Below, one piece after another: positions 49,445 through 57,803 of a stretch of 64,000 nucleotides of DNA. This stretch comes from Gemmatimonadota bacterium (GTDB taxonomy: Bacteria > Gemmatimonadota > Gemmatimonadetes > Longimicrobiales > Gaopeijiaceae), in NCBI GenBank assembly GCA_041390125.1, contig JAWKQN010000002.1, forward strand, positions 186,001-250,000, written 5' to 3'. The translations under genes and the position numbers were made by a program. Under the pieces are notes generated by a model. The model ran no database searches and was not told where the DNA came from. It saw only the letters and a program-made list of their open reading frames with translations. The number at the start of each line of letters is the position of its first letter. Positions within the stretch are counted from its first letter, which is position 1.

Positions 49445-50944
49445 TCACCCCACCGGCTGCAGTGCCGGCCGCGCCGCGTGCGCTCCTTCCCCCACCTGGA
49501 GGAGGTGTTGCGCCCACTCGTAGACGTCCCAGGTGCGGATCCTCCGCACCATGGTCGACATCCGCCGCCGGCGCTCCTCGTCCGGCATGGTCATCGCCGT
49601 GTGCAGGGCGTCGGCCACCGCCCGGGCGCCGTGCGGATTCACCACCAGCGCCTCACGCAACTCCGACGCCGCGCCCGCGAAACGGCTCAGGATCAGCGCT
49701 CCGGGGGCTTCGTCCGGCTGACAGACGCAGAACTCCTTGGCCACCAGGTTCATTCCGTCCCGCACCGGCGTGACCAGCGCGACGTCCGCGGCGGCGTACT
49801 GTGCCACCAGCTCTTCCCGGCTCCACCGACCGTACTGATAGTGCACCGGCACCCATCCCCTCGCCGAGAACCGGCCGTTGATCTCGCCGACCCGGCGCTC
49901 GAGCTTGTCGCGGAGCGCCCGGTACTCGGGAACCGATTCCCGGCTCGGGATGACGAGCTGGGTCAGACAGACGCTCCCCTGGAGCTGAGGGCGCTCCTCC
50001 AGCAGAGACTCGAGCCCCGCCAGCTTCTCCAGCAGCCCCTTCGTGTAGTCCAGTCGATCGACGCCGAGCAGCAGATGGGGCACGTCCATCTCCGCCCGGA
50101 TGGCCGAGGCCCGAGCCCGGGTCTGCTCGCTGCGGGCGAGCGCCTGGAACTCGTCGACGTCCACGGAGATGGGATAGACCCCCGAATGGCGCTCGCGCGT
50201 GGGACGTCGCTCCACCGTGCTCACGAAGTTCCGATGGTCCAATGCGGTCTGGAACCCGACCCGGTCCGCCTGCAGGAGACTGGCGGTGATCTCTTCCGCC
50301 CACGGCAGCCGCTCGAAGAGCTCTCCGGGCGGAAACGGCGTGTGGATGAAGCACGTGATGGAGTTGCCCAGCCCTTGACCCCGTAGCAGGCCCGGCACCA
50401 GCAGCAGGTGGTAGTCGTTGATCAGGACCTCGTCGCCGCGCCGCACCTCCCGCAGCACAGCCTCTGCGAAGTGCTCGTTCACGCGGCGGTACCCCTTCCA
50501 TTGACGCTCGGAAAGCGAATCGGAGGGTGCAAAGCCGTGGAGGAGGGGCCACAGGACACCGTTGCAGAAACCGGCGTAGTAGTCGTCGATCTCGTCTGCG
50601 CACAGATGGACCGGGTGGATCCCGAACCCCGCATCGCGAGCGAATCGCTCCAGAGCCAGCCGGTACTCCCGCGGGCCTGCCTCGCGATCCTCGGTGGCCA
50701 GTCCAAGCCAGCCGATCCACAGTCCCCCGCGTCGTCGCACGAGCGGACCGAGGGCTGTGACCAGACCGCCGTCTGCGGGAACCAACCTCAACTCGTGCGA
50801 GTCGTCGCGCACACGAACGGGAAGGCGGTTGGAGACGACCACGATCCGGGGAGCGGCGTCCGACGACGTGTGGTGCCTGCGGTGCGACGGGTGGGGGTGC
50901 GTTCGAGCGGTGCGTGACGCAGGTCCCGGGACGACGATGCTCAT
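49445..50944 (-). CDS. otsA: Trehalose-6-phosphate synthase (GT20)
   Basis: A 499-residue cytoplasmic glycosyltransferase joining UDP-glucose and glucose-6-phosphate to trehalose-6-phosphate, the first step of osmoprotectant synthesis. Family signatures in order: VVSNRLPVRV near 36, VPADGGLVTAL near 55-65, FCNGVLWPLLH near 126, the DYHLLLVP active-site segment near 177, FIHTPFPP near 197-204, VDRLDYTKGL near 290, and a donor-binding end DGMNLVAKEF near 390-399. The 25-residue His/Pro-rich N-terminal tail is extra. GAGGAA lies upstream of the ATG. No otsB-like phosphatase gene is in the window. Divergent from the LuxR-type regulator. Confidence 0.93.
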   Translation of the reverse strand: MSIVVPGPASRTARTHPHPSHRRHHTSSDAAPRIVVVSNRLPVRVRDDSHELRLVPADGGLVTALGPLVRRRGGLWIGWLGLATEDREAGPREYRLALERFARDAGFGIHPVHLCADEIDDYYAGFCNGVLWPLLHGFAPSDSLSERQWKGYRRVNEHFAEAVLREVRRGDEVLINDYHLLLVPGLLRGQGLGNSITCFIHTPFPPGELFERLPWAEEITASLLQADRVGFQTALDHRNFVSTVERRPTRERHSGVYPISVDVDEFQALARSEQTRARASAIRAEMDVPHLLLGVDRLDYTKGLLEKLAGLESLLEERPQLQGSVCLTQLVIPSRESVPEYRALRDKLERRVGEINGRFSARGWVPVHYQYGRWSREELVAQYAAADVALVTPVRDGMNLVAKEFCVCQPDEAPGALILSRFAGAASELREALVVNPHGARAVADALHTAMTMPDEERRRRMSTMVRRIRTWDVYEWAQHLLQVGEGAHAARPALQPVG

Positions 50945-51316
50945 GAAACCGATTTCCTCGTGGGGGCTTGGCCGCGCCCTGCAAAGCAAGCGACATGCCT
51001 TCGGCAGAGGCCATGGGCGCGCCTGACTCGTGTGGCCCCCGGCCTCGGGTCGTGTTCGCGCGTGCGTACACCTGCACGACGGGCGGACGCGCGGGCGCGC
51101 CTGCTCGGACCGATAGCGGACGCCGGCGGGGCGGGCCGACGGGCGCCGGCTCGGCCTGCGGACGGGCGCCGCAAGGTGGGGGCGAGTCGCGCGGCCGGGA
51201 TCGCGCCAACGGAGAGGGGTACATCCCGCGCCGTGCGCGTGCCGGGCATATCCGTTGCACGCAGCTGAGCCCCACATCTCTGCCGCGATCCTCTCCACCG
51301 GCCGCCTGTGAGGCGG
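50945..51316 (+). other. Divergent intergenic region, 372 bases
   Basis: Between otsA (leftward) and the LuxR-type regulator (rightward). A weak form of the two-block motif lies at 51051-51079. No small gene with a ribosome site is seen. Confidence 0.5.
51051..51079 (+). promoter_or_regulatory. Degenerate two-block motif upstream of LuxR-type regulator
   Basis: CGTGTTCG (one T fewer than the others), 15 bases, GCACGA. The right block is perfect. It reads toward the gene at 51317, 238 bases on. The missing base makes this the weakest site listed. Confidence 0.35.
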
Positions 51317-52006
51317 ATGGATGCCGTGACCCGACGCGTCGCTCTGATCGAAGCCAACCCCTTGCTGCTGTGGGCCCTCGTCCACCTGCTGGGTGCCGAG
51401 AACGGGGTGCGGGTCGTCTCCGCACTCCGGGGTCCGTCCGGGCTGGCGCAGATCCTCGAGCGGGAGCGACCCCACCTTGTCGTGTTGGATCCGGGGCTGG
51501 ACGCCCTCGCGCGAATCCGCCTCATCCCGGCTCTGCTCAAGCGTGACCCGACGCTTGCCGTCCTCCTCTTCGCTCGGCAGCGTGACCTCGTACACCTGTC
51601 CCATGCTGCGCGCGTCGGCGCCCGTGGCTGTGTACTGAAGAGCGACAGCCCCGGTCGGATCGTCGACGCCGTTCGTGCCGTGCTGCGGGGAGAGCGGTGG
51701 GTGGGCCAGCCAGAGGGTGGGGGCGGGGACGCCTTCACCCGACGCGCTCCCGTTTCGCACGATCTCGTCGCGGTGCAGCCGCTTTCGGCACGCGAGATGG
51801 AGGTCTTCCGCCTCATCGGAGACGGCCTTGCGCCCCGCCACATCGCGTTGAGTTTGGGGCTATCCGTCAGCACGGTCGAGGTCCACCGACAGCAGATCCG
51901 ACGCAAGCTGAAGCTCGAGAATTCCGCTCGGCTGACGCGATTCGCGGTGGCCTGGTCACGCGACGGCCGCGAGCTCGCGAGCCCGGATGGCGACACTCGG
52001 CGGTAG
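51317..52006 (+). CDS. NarL/FixJ-type response regulator with altered receiver pocket
   Basis: A 229-residue DNA-binding regulator. The receiver keeps a possible phospho-acceptor Asp58 (LVVLDPGLD) and Lys (GCVLKSDSP), but the acidic pair usually written DD is IEAN (Glu12, Ala13) and the switch region is atypical. Phosphorylation may be weak or absent. The LuxR-type helix-turn-helix is intact (LSAREMEVFRLIGDGLAPRH, then SVSTVEVHRQQIRRKLKL). The ATG is chosen for GAGG six bases upstream; GTG at 51308 is possible. It could act on the divergent otsA or on the giant kinase gene downstream. Confidence 0.85.
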   Translation: MDAVTRRVALIEANPLLLWALVHLLGAENGVRVVSALRGPSGLAQILERERPHLVVLDPGLDALARIRLIPALLKRDPTLAVLLFARQRDLVHLSHAARVGARGCVLKSDSPGRIVDAVRAVLRGERWVGQPEGGGGDAFTRRAPVSHDLVAVQPLSAREMEVFRLIGDGLAPRHIALSLGLSVSTVEVHRQQIRRKLKLENSARLTRFAVAWSRDGRELASPDGDTRR

Positions 52007-52356
52007 CCTTGCCCCTCGCGATCCTGCACGGGTCGTGCTTGCGGCTGGGTCCCCACTCACGTGCCACGCGTCACCGCCGACAACGCCTAGGATGGATGCC
52101 TTTCCGTCCGCGCGCGCCACGACACGATCCTCCCGCCCGCGCGCCGCGTCACGACGCTCGGGAGCCCGTACTCGGCTTGCGCCAGCCTGGAGCCCGGCCC
52201 ACCTTCGGCATGCTTGTCCGGGTCACGGTGCGGGGAACGAACCGCTTTGCCACCCCCACACCCTCGTGCGGTCCCGCCTGCTCTTCTCGCCTCCCGGCAT
52301 GCGGTGCGGCTCCCCCACGCTCCCGCCAGGACACCGCCTCCATCAAGGAACCCTGT
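52007..52356 (+). other. Intergenic region, 350 bases
   Basis: Lies between the LuxR-type regulator and the CheB-CheR kinase gene on the same strand. No gene, hairpin or two-block motif is recognised; the last 15 bases carry the AAGGA ribosome site. Confidence 0.5.
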
Positions 52357-55300
52357 ATGTCGGCTGCGGCTGTGAGTGAGCCCCGTCTCGTCGTGGGGGT
52401 GGGAGCCTCCGCGGGCGGATTGGACGCGTTCCGGACACTGGTGCGGGCCGTGAGGCCCGGCTCCGCCATGACGTTCCTGCTGGTGCAGCACCTCGACCCG
52501 ACCCACAAGAGCCTGCTGGCCGAACTGCTGTCGTCGCACACGACGCTGCTCGTCCAGGACGCCACGCATGGAACGGTCCTCGAGCCCGACACCGTGTACG
52601 TCATTGCGCCCGACACGGCCCTCGCCGTGCGGGACGGTCGGATCGAGCTCAGCGCGCCTCGCACACACCGCCGGATCCGCCTGCCGGTCGATCATCTCTT
52701 TCGCAGCCTGGCGCGTGAGTTCGGACCACGCGCCGTGGGAGTCGTGCTGTCGGGCGCCGGCAGCGACGGAACAGCGGGCGTGCGGGAGATCAAAGCGGTC
52801 GGCGGACTCGCGATCGCACAGAAGCCCGAGCAGAGCGGTCAACCGGGGATGCCGAGCAGCGCCATCGACACCGGTCTCGTGGATCTCGTTCTCGGCATCG
52901 ACGAGATCCCCGACGCCCTGGAGCGCTTCGCGAGCCTTCCCCCGGGCGTCCACGCCGACATCCTCGCCCGCGAGGAGGAGCAGCTCGTACTGGACCGCGA
53001 GCAGCGGGCCGGACTCGTGCCGGTGCTGGACGCGGCTCAACTGGCGCGTCTGTCGGCGCTGCTGGAGGCTCAACAGGGCTTCGACCTGCGCGTCTACAAG
53101 ACCGGGACCATCCAGCGGCGTGTGCTCCGCCGGATGGTCCTCTCCGGGTTCGAGTCGGCAGACGAGTACTTCGGTCATCTGCGCGACCATCCGGCGGAGC
53201 AACAGACCCTGCTGCGCGACCTCCTCATCAGCGTCACGGAGTTCTTTCGGGATACGGAGGCCTTCGAGACGCTGCGACACAGTGTCGTCGATCCCCTCGT
53301 ACGTGCCGCCCCCGCAGGTACGACCCTGCGCGTATGGGTTGCCGGCTGCGCCACCGGGGAGGAGGCCTACAGCCTGGGAATGGAGTTCCTGGAGGCGATC
53401 GACGCCCGCGGCGCCCGGCTGGGTCTACAGATCTTCGCAACGGACGTCGACGCCGAGGCCATAGGCATCGCCCGGGGGGCCGAATACCCGCTCTCCATCG
53501 CGGACCAGGTGTCGCCCGAGCGGCTCGAGCGCTTCTTCCAACCTCTGCCTGGCCGCGGCTTCCGCGTCCGTCAACCCCTGCGGGAGACCGTGTCGTTCGC
53601 GCTGCACGATCTCACCAAGAACCCACCGTTCTCGCGGATGCACCTGGTGAGCTGCCGCAACGTGCTGATCTACCTCACCGCGGAGGCGCAACGTCAGGTG
53701 CTCCGCGTCCTGCACTTCGCGTTGCACAACGACGGATATCTCTTCCTGGGCCCGTCGGAGTCCCACGGAGCGCAGCGGGAGCTGTTCAGTGCGCTCTCCA
53801 AGTCCTGGCGCATCTACCGGAAGACCGGTCCCTCCACCCCACTGCCGGTCGAGCGCGGCTCGCACCGTCTGCCTCAGACCCTCCCGGAGCCACTCGTGGC
53901 CCAGGCGCACCCGCACCCGGGCCTACATGGCGGCCCCCGTGAGGACCGACCGCGCGGAGCCCTACTCGATGCCTGGGTGCCGCCCAGCGTCGTCGTCGGC
54001 GCGGAGGGCTCCGTGCTCTATATGCACGGTGAGCTGGGCCCGTTCCTCGCCTTCCCTCAGGGCGACAATCCGACCCTGGAGCTCCTCGGCCTGCTCCGAT
54101 CCCATCTCCTCACGCGTACCCGCTCGGTACTGTACCGCTGTCGCCGGGAAGGAAGGCCCGTGGTCGCGCTGTCGAGCCCGACCGAGCAACAGCAGCGCGT
54201 CCGCATCACGGCGCACCCGGCGCCGGTCCTCGGCGACCTCGCTGTGGCCATCAGCTTCGAGCTTCTCCAGGACGCGGAGCCCGAGCAGGTCCCGGAGGCA
54301 GGCACGGGAGACGACGCGGTGATCGAGCAACTGGCGCAGGAGCTCGACGCGACGCGTCAGGACCTGCGCAGCACAATCGAAGAGCTGGAGACCTCGAACG
54401 AAGAGCTGCGGTCTTCGAACGAGGAATCCATGTCGATGAACGAGGAGCTCCAATCCGCCAACGAGGAGTTGGAGGCCACCACGGAGGAGCTGCGGTCGCT
54501 CAACGAGGAGCTGACCACGGTCAACAGTCAGCTACGCGAGAAGATCGATCAGCTCGAGCAGGCGCACGACGACCTCCACAACTTCTTCACCAGTACCAAG
54601 GTCGCGACGATCTTTCTCGACGACGAGCTGCGCATCAAGCGCTTCACCCCGGCCGCGGCCGAGCTCCTGGGTATCGATCACACGGACCTCGGTCGGTTCG
54701 TGAGCACTATGGCGCGCGATCTGCTGCAGAACGGTCTCGAAGCCGAGGCACGGCACGTGCTCGACAGCCTGAACGGGGTGGGCCGCGAGCTGCGGAGCCA
54801 GGGCGACCGGTGGTATGACCGCCGTATCCTGCCCTACCGCACCGAATCGCGCCGGATCGAGGGGATCGTCGTCACGTTCACGGACATCACCGCCATCCGG
54901 GAAGCCGCCGCCCGGCTCCAGCTCCGGGAACAGCAACAAGCGCTCATCGCGCGCATGGGCGTACACGCGCTTCGGGAGTCGAACCTCCAGGGGTTCCTGG
55001 ACCAGGCCGTCCGCGACGTACAGCAGACCCTCGGGACCGACTTCTGCAAGATCCTGGAGGTGCAGCCCGGCGGTCGGCAGCTCCTTCTGCGGGCCGGCGT
55101 GGGATGGGCGGCTGGCTATGTGGGCGAGCGCGCGGTGGGGGCCGGCCCCGACTCCCAGGCCGGGTACACCCTGGAGGCCGGCGGTCCCGTCGTCGTCGAA
55201 GACCTGGCTCAGGAGCGCCGGTTCTCAGGACCGGAGCTGCTGCGGGACCATGGTGTGGTCAGCGGCGTTTCCGCCGCGATCCGCGACGGAGACAACGTCT

Positions 55301-57420
55301 ACGGCGTGCTCGGCGTCCACACGCGCAGGCCGCGGACGTTCACAACGGAGGATGCCCACTTCGTGGCCGCGGTAGCGGGGGTGGTCGGGGCAGCGATCGG
55401 CCGCTTCCAGACCCGCCGCCGGCATGCCATCGAGCTGGGTGTCTCCCAGGTACTGGCCGGCTCCGGCGATGTAGACACCCTCCTGGACGACGTGCTGCGC
55501 TGCTTCGCAAAGACGCTGGACACGCCGGTAGGAGAGCTGTGGTGGCGCCCCGACGCAGACCGGCCCGCGGAACGCCGCATCCTCCATACGTCTCCGCCTT
55601 GCGACCGGCGACAGGTGTTGCACCATCTGCGCGGGCACGATACCCACAGCACCCGCATGGTCGAGCAGGCGCTGGAGGAGCGGCGCGCACGCTGGTGGAC
55701 CGACCTGGGGCGCCCGTCCCTGACCGACCTCGTTCCCGCAGCAGAGCCGCTCGGGCTCCAATCCGCGCTCACGTTTCCGGTCTTTCTGGGTGGCAACGCC
55801 ATCGGCGTGGTGCGCCTCTTCGCTGCACGGCGCCTGCTGGCGGACCCGCTCTTCCTCCACTCGCTGGAGAACATCGGACGCGCCGTGGGGGACTTCGTCG
55901 GAAGGGCGGACCTGCACGCGCGGGCCCGGCGCCTGGCCGCAATCACCGAGTCTTCGCACGACGCCATCCTCAGCTATGACCTGAACGGGATCGTGACGGA
56001 TTGGCTCGCGGGCGCGGAGGCATTGTTCGGGTTCGTACGGGACGACATCGTAGGGACGCCCGTGTATCGCATCGTCCCGGAGGAGCGGCGCAAAGAGATC
56101 GACGAGACCCGGGAGCGGATCCGAAGGGGCGAGGTCATGGACCCCTACGAGACCGTGCGTCTCCACGCGGACGGGTCCTCCGTGGACGTCTCCGTGCGCA
56201 GCTCGGCTGTCCGGGACGAAGAAGGCGCAGTGGTCGGGGTCACATCCACTGATCGAGACATCAGCCGCCTGCTCGAGACCGAACGCGTGCTGAAGGAGGC
56301 GGACCGGCAGAAGGACCAGTTCCTGGCCATGCTGGGCCACGAGCTACGTAACCCGCTGACGGCGATCCGGGCGGCGGCGGACCTGATCGGCTTGCAACCC
56401 CTGGATCCGGCGCTCCAGAGGGCCCAGCAGATCCTCCAGCGGCAGACCCACCACATGGCCCGGCTCCTGGACGGCCTGTTGGACGTTTCCCGCATCGTCA
56501 ACAACCGCATCGCGTTGGAGCGGCGCCCGGTGGACCTGGCCGCCGTGTGCCGGGAAGTGTTGGAGGATGTCCGGCGACAACTCGGGGACCGTCCCCTGGA
56601 CCTCAGATCGCGCCTTTCGAAGACGCCGGTATGGGTTTTCGCGGATCGTGTGCGGATGGTACAGATCGTGGACAACCTCATCTCCAACGCCGTCAAGTAC
56701 ACCGAGGACGCGGGGGTCGTCCAGGTCACGCTCAGCACGCGGCGAGGGCACGCGATCCTACGGGTCACGGACACCGGGATCGGCATCGACGCGGAGCTGC
56801 TGCCGCACGTCTTCGACGTATTCCGGCAGTCACAGCAAGGGCTGGCTCGCTCGGCCGGCGGACTCGGACTGGGCCTGGCGTTGGTCCGCTCGCTCGTCGA
56901 GCTCCACGAGGGGGAAGTCACGGCCAAGAGTGGGGGTTCGGGACGCGGATCCGAGTTCGAGGTTCGCCTTCCCCTCGGATCTGCACCCGCCCGGGCTGGA
57001 CGTCCCGCCGAGGACGGAGCGGACGCGCGGCTCCGCCTGGTGCTGATCGAGGACAACCCCGACGCTGCGGACGTGCTCCGCGAGCTTCTGGAGCAGGCCG
57101 GCCATGAGGTGGCGGTGGCGACCCAGGGCCGTGACGGCATCACCGCAGTGGAAGCGGCAAGGCCGGACGTCGTCCTCTGCGACCTGGGTCTTCCCGACAT
57201 CGATGGCTTCGAGGTTGCGCGGAGCATTCGCAGCACCCGCGAGCTGACCGACGTGCGGCTGATCGCCCTGTCCGGGTACGGGCGGGCCGAGGATCGGGCG
57301 CGGGCGCTCGCGGCCGGCTTCGATCTCCACCTCACGAAGCCCGTCGCGCTCGAAGATCTCCGCGCGGCTCTCAACGCACCGTTGGACCCGCGCGGCACGG
57401 GCGACCGGGACATCGAGTAG
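52357..57420 (+). CDS. CheB-CheR-PAS-GAF hybrid histidine kinase with receiver
   Basis: A 1,687-residue multidomain sensor. A CheB-type methylesterase is first (GVGASAGG Ser18, HLDP His45, SDGTAG Asp137). A CheR-type methyltransferase follows, with SAM site RVWVAGCATGEEAYSLGM near 325-342 and NVLIYL near 432. A long Glu/Asn-rich coiled coil lies near 660-730, then PAS (about 740-850), two GAF-like domains (about 870-1180) and PAS (about 1190-1300). HisKA has the unusual H-box LGHELRNPL (His1328). The ATPase boxes are NLISNAVKY, TDTGIGI and GGLGLGLALV. The receiver has Asp1609. CheB lacks its own receiver. No chemoreceptor or other che gene is nearby, so the methyl chemistry may act on other proteins. 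AAGGA precedes the ATG. Confidence 0.92.
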   Translation: MSAAAVSEPRLVVGVGASAGGLDAFRTLVRAVRPGSAMTFLLVQHLDPTHKSLLAELLSSHTTLLVQDATHGTVLEPDTVYVIAPDTALAVRDGRIELSAPRTHRRIRLPVDHLFRSLAREFGPRAVGVVLSGAGSDGTAGVREIKAVGGLAIAQKPEQSGQPGMPSSAIDTGLVDLVLGIDEIPDALERFASLPPGVHADILAREEEQLVLDREQRAGLVPVLDAAQLARLSALLEAQQGFDLRVYKTGTIQRRVLRRMVLSGFESADEYFGHLRDHPAEQQTLLRDLLISVTEFFRDTEAFETLRHSVVDPLVRAAPAGTTLRVWVAGCATGEEAYSLGMEFLEAIDARGARLGLQIFATDVDAEAIGIARGAEYPLSIADQVSPERLERFFQPLPGRGFRVRQPLRETVSFALHDLTKNPPFSRMHLVSCRNVLIYLTAEAQRQVLRVLHFALHNDGYLFLGPSESHGAQRELFSALSKSWRIYRKTGPSTPLPVERGSHRLPQTLPEPLVAQAHPHPGLHGGPREDRPRGALLDAWVPPSVVVGAEGSVLYMHGELGPFLAFPQGDNPTLELLGLLRSHLLTRTRSVLYRCRREGRPVVALSSPTEQQQRVRITAHPAPVLGDLAVAISFELLQDAEPEQVPEAGTGDDAVIEQLAQELDATRQDLRSTIEELETSNEELRSSNEESMSMNEELQSANEELEATTEELRSLNEELTTVNSQLREKIDQLEQAHDDLHNFFTSTKVATIFLDDELRIKRFTPAAAELLGIDHTDLGRFVSTMARDLLQNGLEAEARHVLDSLNGVGRELRSQGDRWYDRRILPYRTESRRIEGIVVTFTDITAIREAAARLQLREQQQALIARMGVHALRESNLQGFLDQAVRDVQQTLGTDFCKILEVQPGGRQLLLRAGVGWAAGYVGERAVGAGPDSQAGYTLEAGGPVVVEDLAQERRFSGPELLRDHGVVSGVSAAIRDGDNVYGVLGVHTRRPRTFTTEDAHFVAAVAGVVGAAIGRFQTRRRHAIELGVSQVLAGSGDVDTLLDDVLRCFAKTLDTPVGELWWRPDADRPAERRILHTSPPCDRRQVLHHLRGHDTHSTRMVEQALEERRARWWTDLGRPSLTDLVPAAEPLGLQSALTFPVFLGGNAIGVVRLFAARRLLADPLFLHSLENIGRAVGDFVGRADLHARARRLAAITESSHDAILSYDLNGIVTDWLAGAEALFGFVRDDIVGTPVYRIVPEERRKEIDETRERIRRGEVMDPYETVRLHADGSSVDVSVRSSAVRDEEGAVVGVTSTDRDISRLLETERVLKEADRQKDQFLAMLGHELRNPLTAIRAAADLIGLQPLDPALQRAQQILQRQTHHMARLLDGLLDVSRIVNNRIALERRPVDLAAVCREVLEDVRRQLGDRPLDLRSRLSKTPVWVFADRVRMVQIVDNLISNAVKYTEDAGVVQVTLSTRRGHAILRVTDTGIGIDAELLPHVFDVFRQSQQGLARSAGGLGLGLALVRSLVELHEGEVTAKSGGSGRGSEFEVRLPLGSAPARAGRPAEDGADARLRLVLIEDNPDAADVLRELLEQAGHEVAVATQGRDGITAVEAARPDVVLCDLGLPDIDGFEVARSIRSTRELTDVRLIALSGYGRAEDRARALAAGFDLHLTKPVALEDLRAALNAPLDPRGTGDRDIE

Positions 57421-57476
57421 CCCCCGCCTCGTCCGGGGCGGACCTCGGCGGCGAAGTACCGACAAGAACGCACGGG

Positions 57477-57504
57477 CCGCGCGCAGAAGATCCTGGCGAA
57501 ACAC
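57477..57504 (-). promoter_or_regulatory. Two-block motif, minus strand, after giant kinase gene
   Basis: On the minus strand: GTGTTTCG, 14 bases, GCGCGG (one mismatch in the right block). It points back into the 3' end of the kinase gene, with no minus-strand gene recognised. It lies 130-155 bases before the gene starting at 57633. Confidence 0.42.
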
Positions 57505-57632
57505 GATCGTCACGGGACAGCGGGTGCTCGACACGCCAAGGCCCCGCTACGCTCGGCTCCGCGTTGCCGCCGCCGGTGGTGCGTGTCTTGCTCCCTCCCG
57601 ACGCAAACAACCGTGTCCGGAGGGATGATCCT

Positions 57633-57803
57633 GTGCTGAAGACCTTGGGCAAGCTCTACGCCTACAAGAAGAGTCCCGTGCGCACCTTCACGCTACTGCA
57701 CCCCATGCGCGCGCTCCGTTGGGGTGTCATCTTCCTCATCGTCCGCACCGTGATGAGGCGCTTCCGTGTGACCGCGGACCTTCCGCCGTCGCCCCAGGCT
57801 TGA
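57633..57803 (+). CDS. Very small single-helix protein upstream of AI-2E transporter
   Basis: A 56-residue protein with a basic N-terminus (LKTLGKLYAYKKSPVRTFTL), one hydrophobic helix (MRALRWGVIFLIVRTVM) and a polar tail. It matches no family I recognise. The GTG start has GGAGGG at good distance. Its stop overlaps the TTG start of the AI-2E gene (TTGA), so the two are probably translated in series. It may be an accessory subunit. Confidence 0.6.
   Translation: MLKTLGKLYAYKKSPVRTFTLLHPMRALRWGVIFLIVRTVMRRFRVTADLPPSPQA

Noticed and set aside
51744..51763. GTTTC next to GCACGA as another two-block motif
   Set aside because: The two blocks are directly joined with no spacer and lie inside a coding region.
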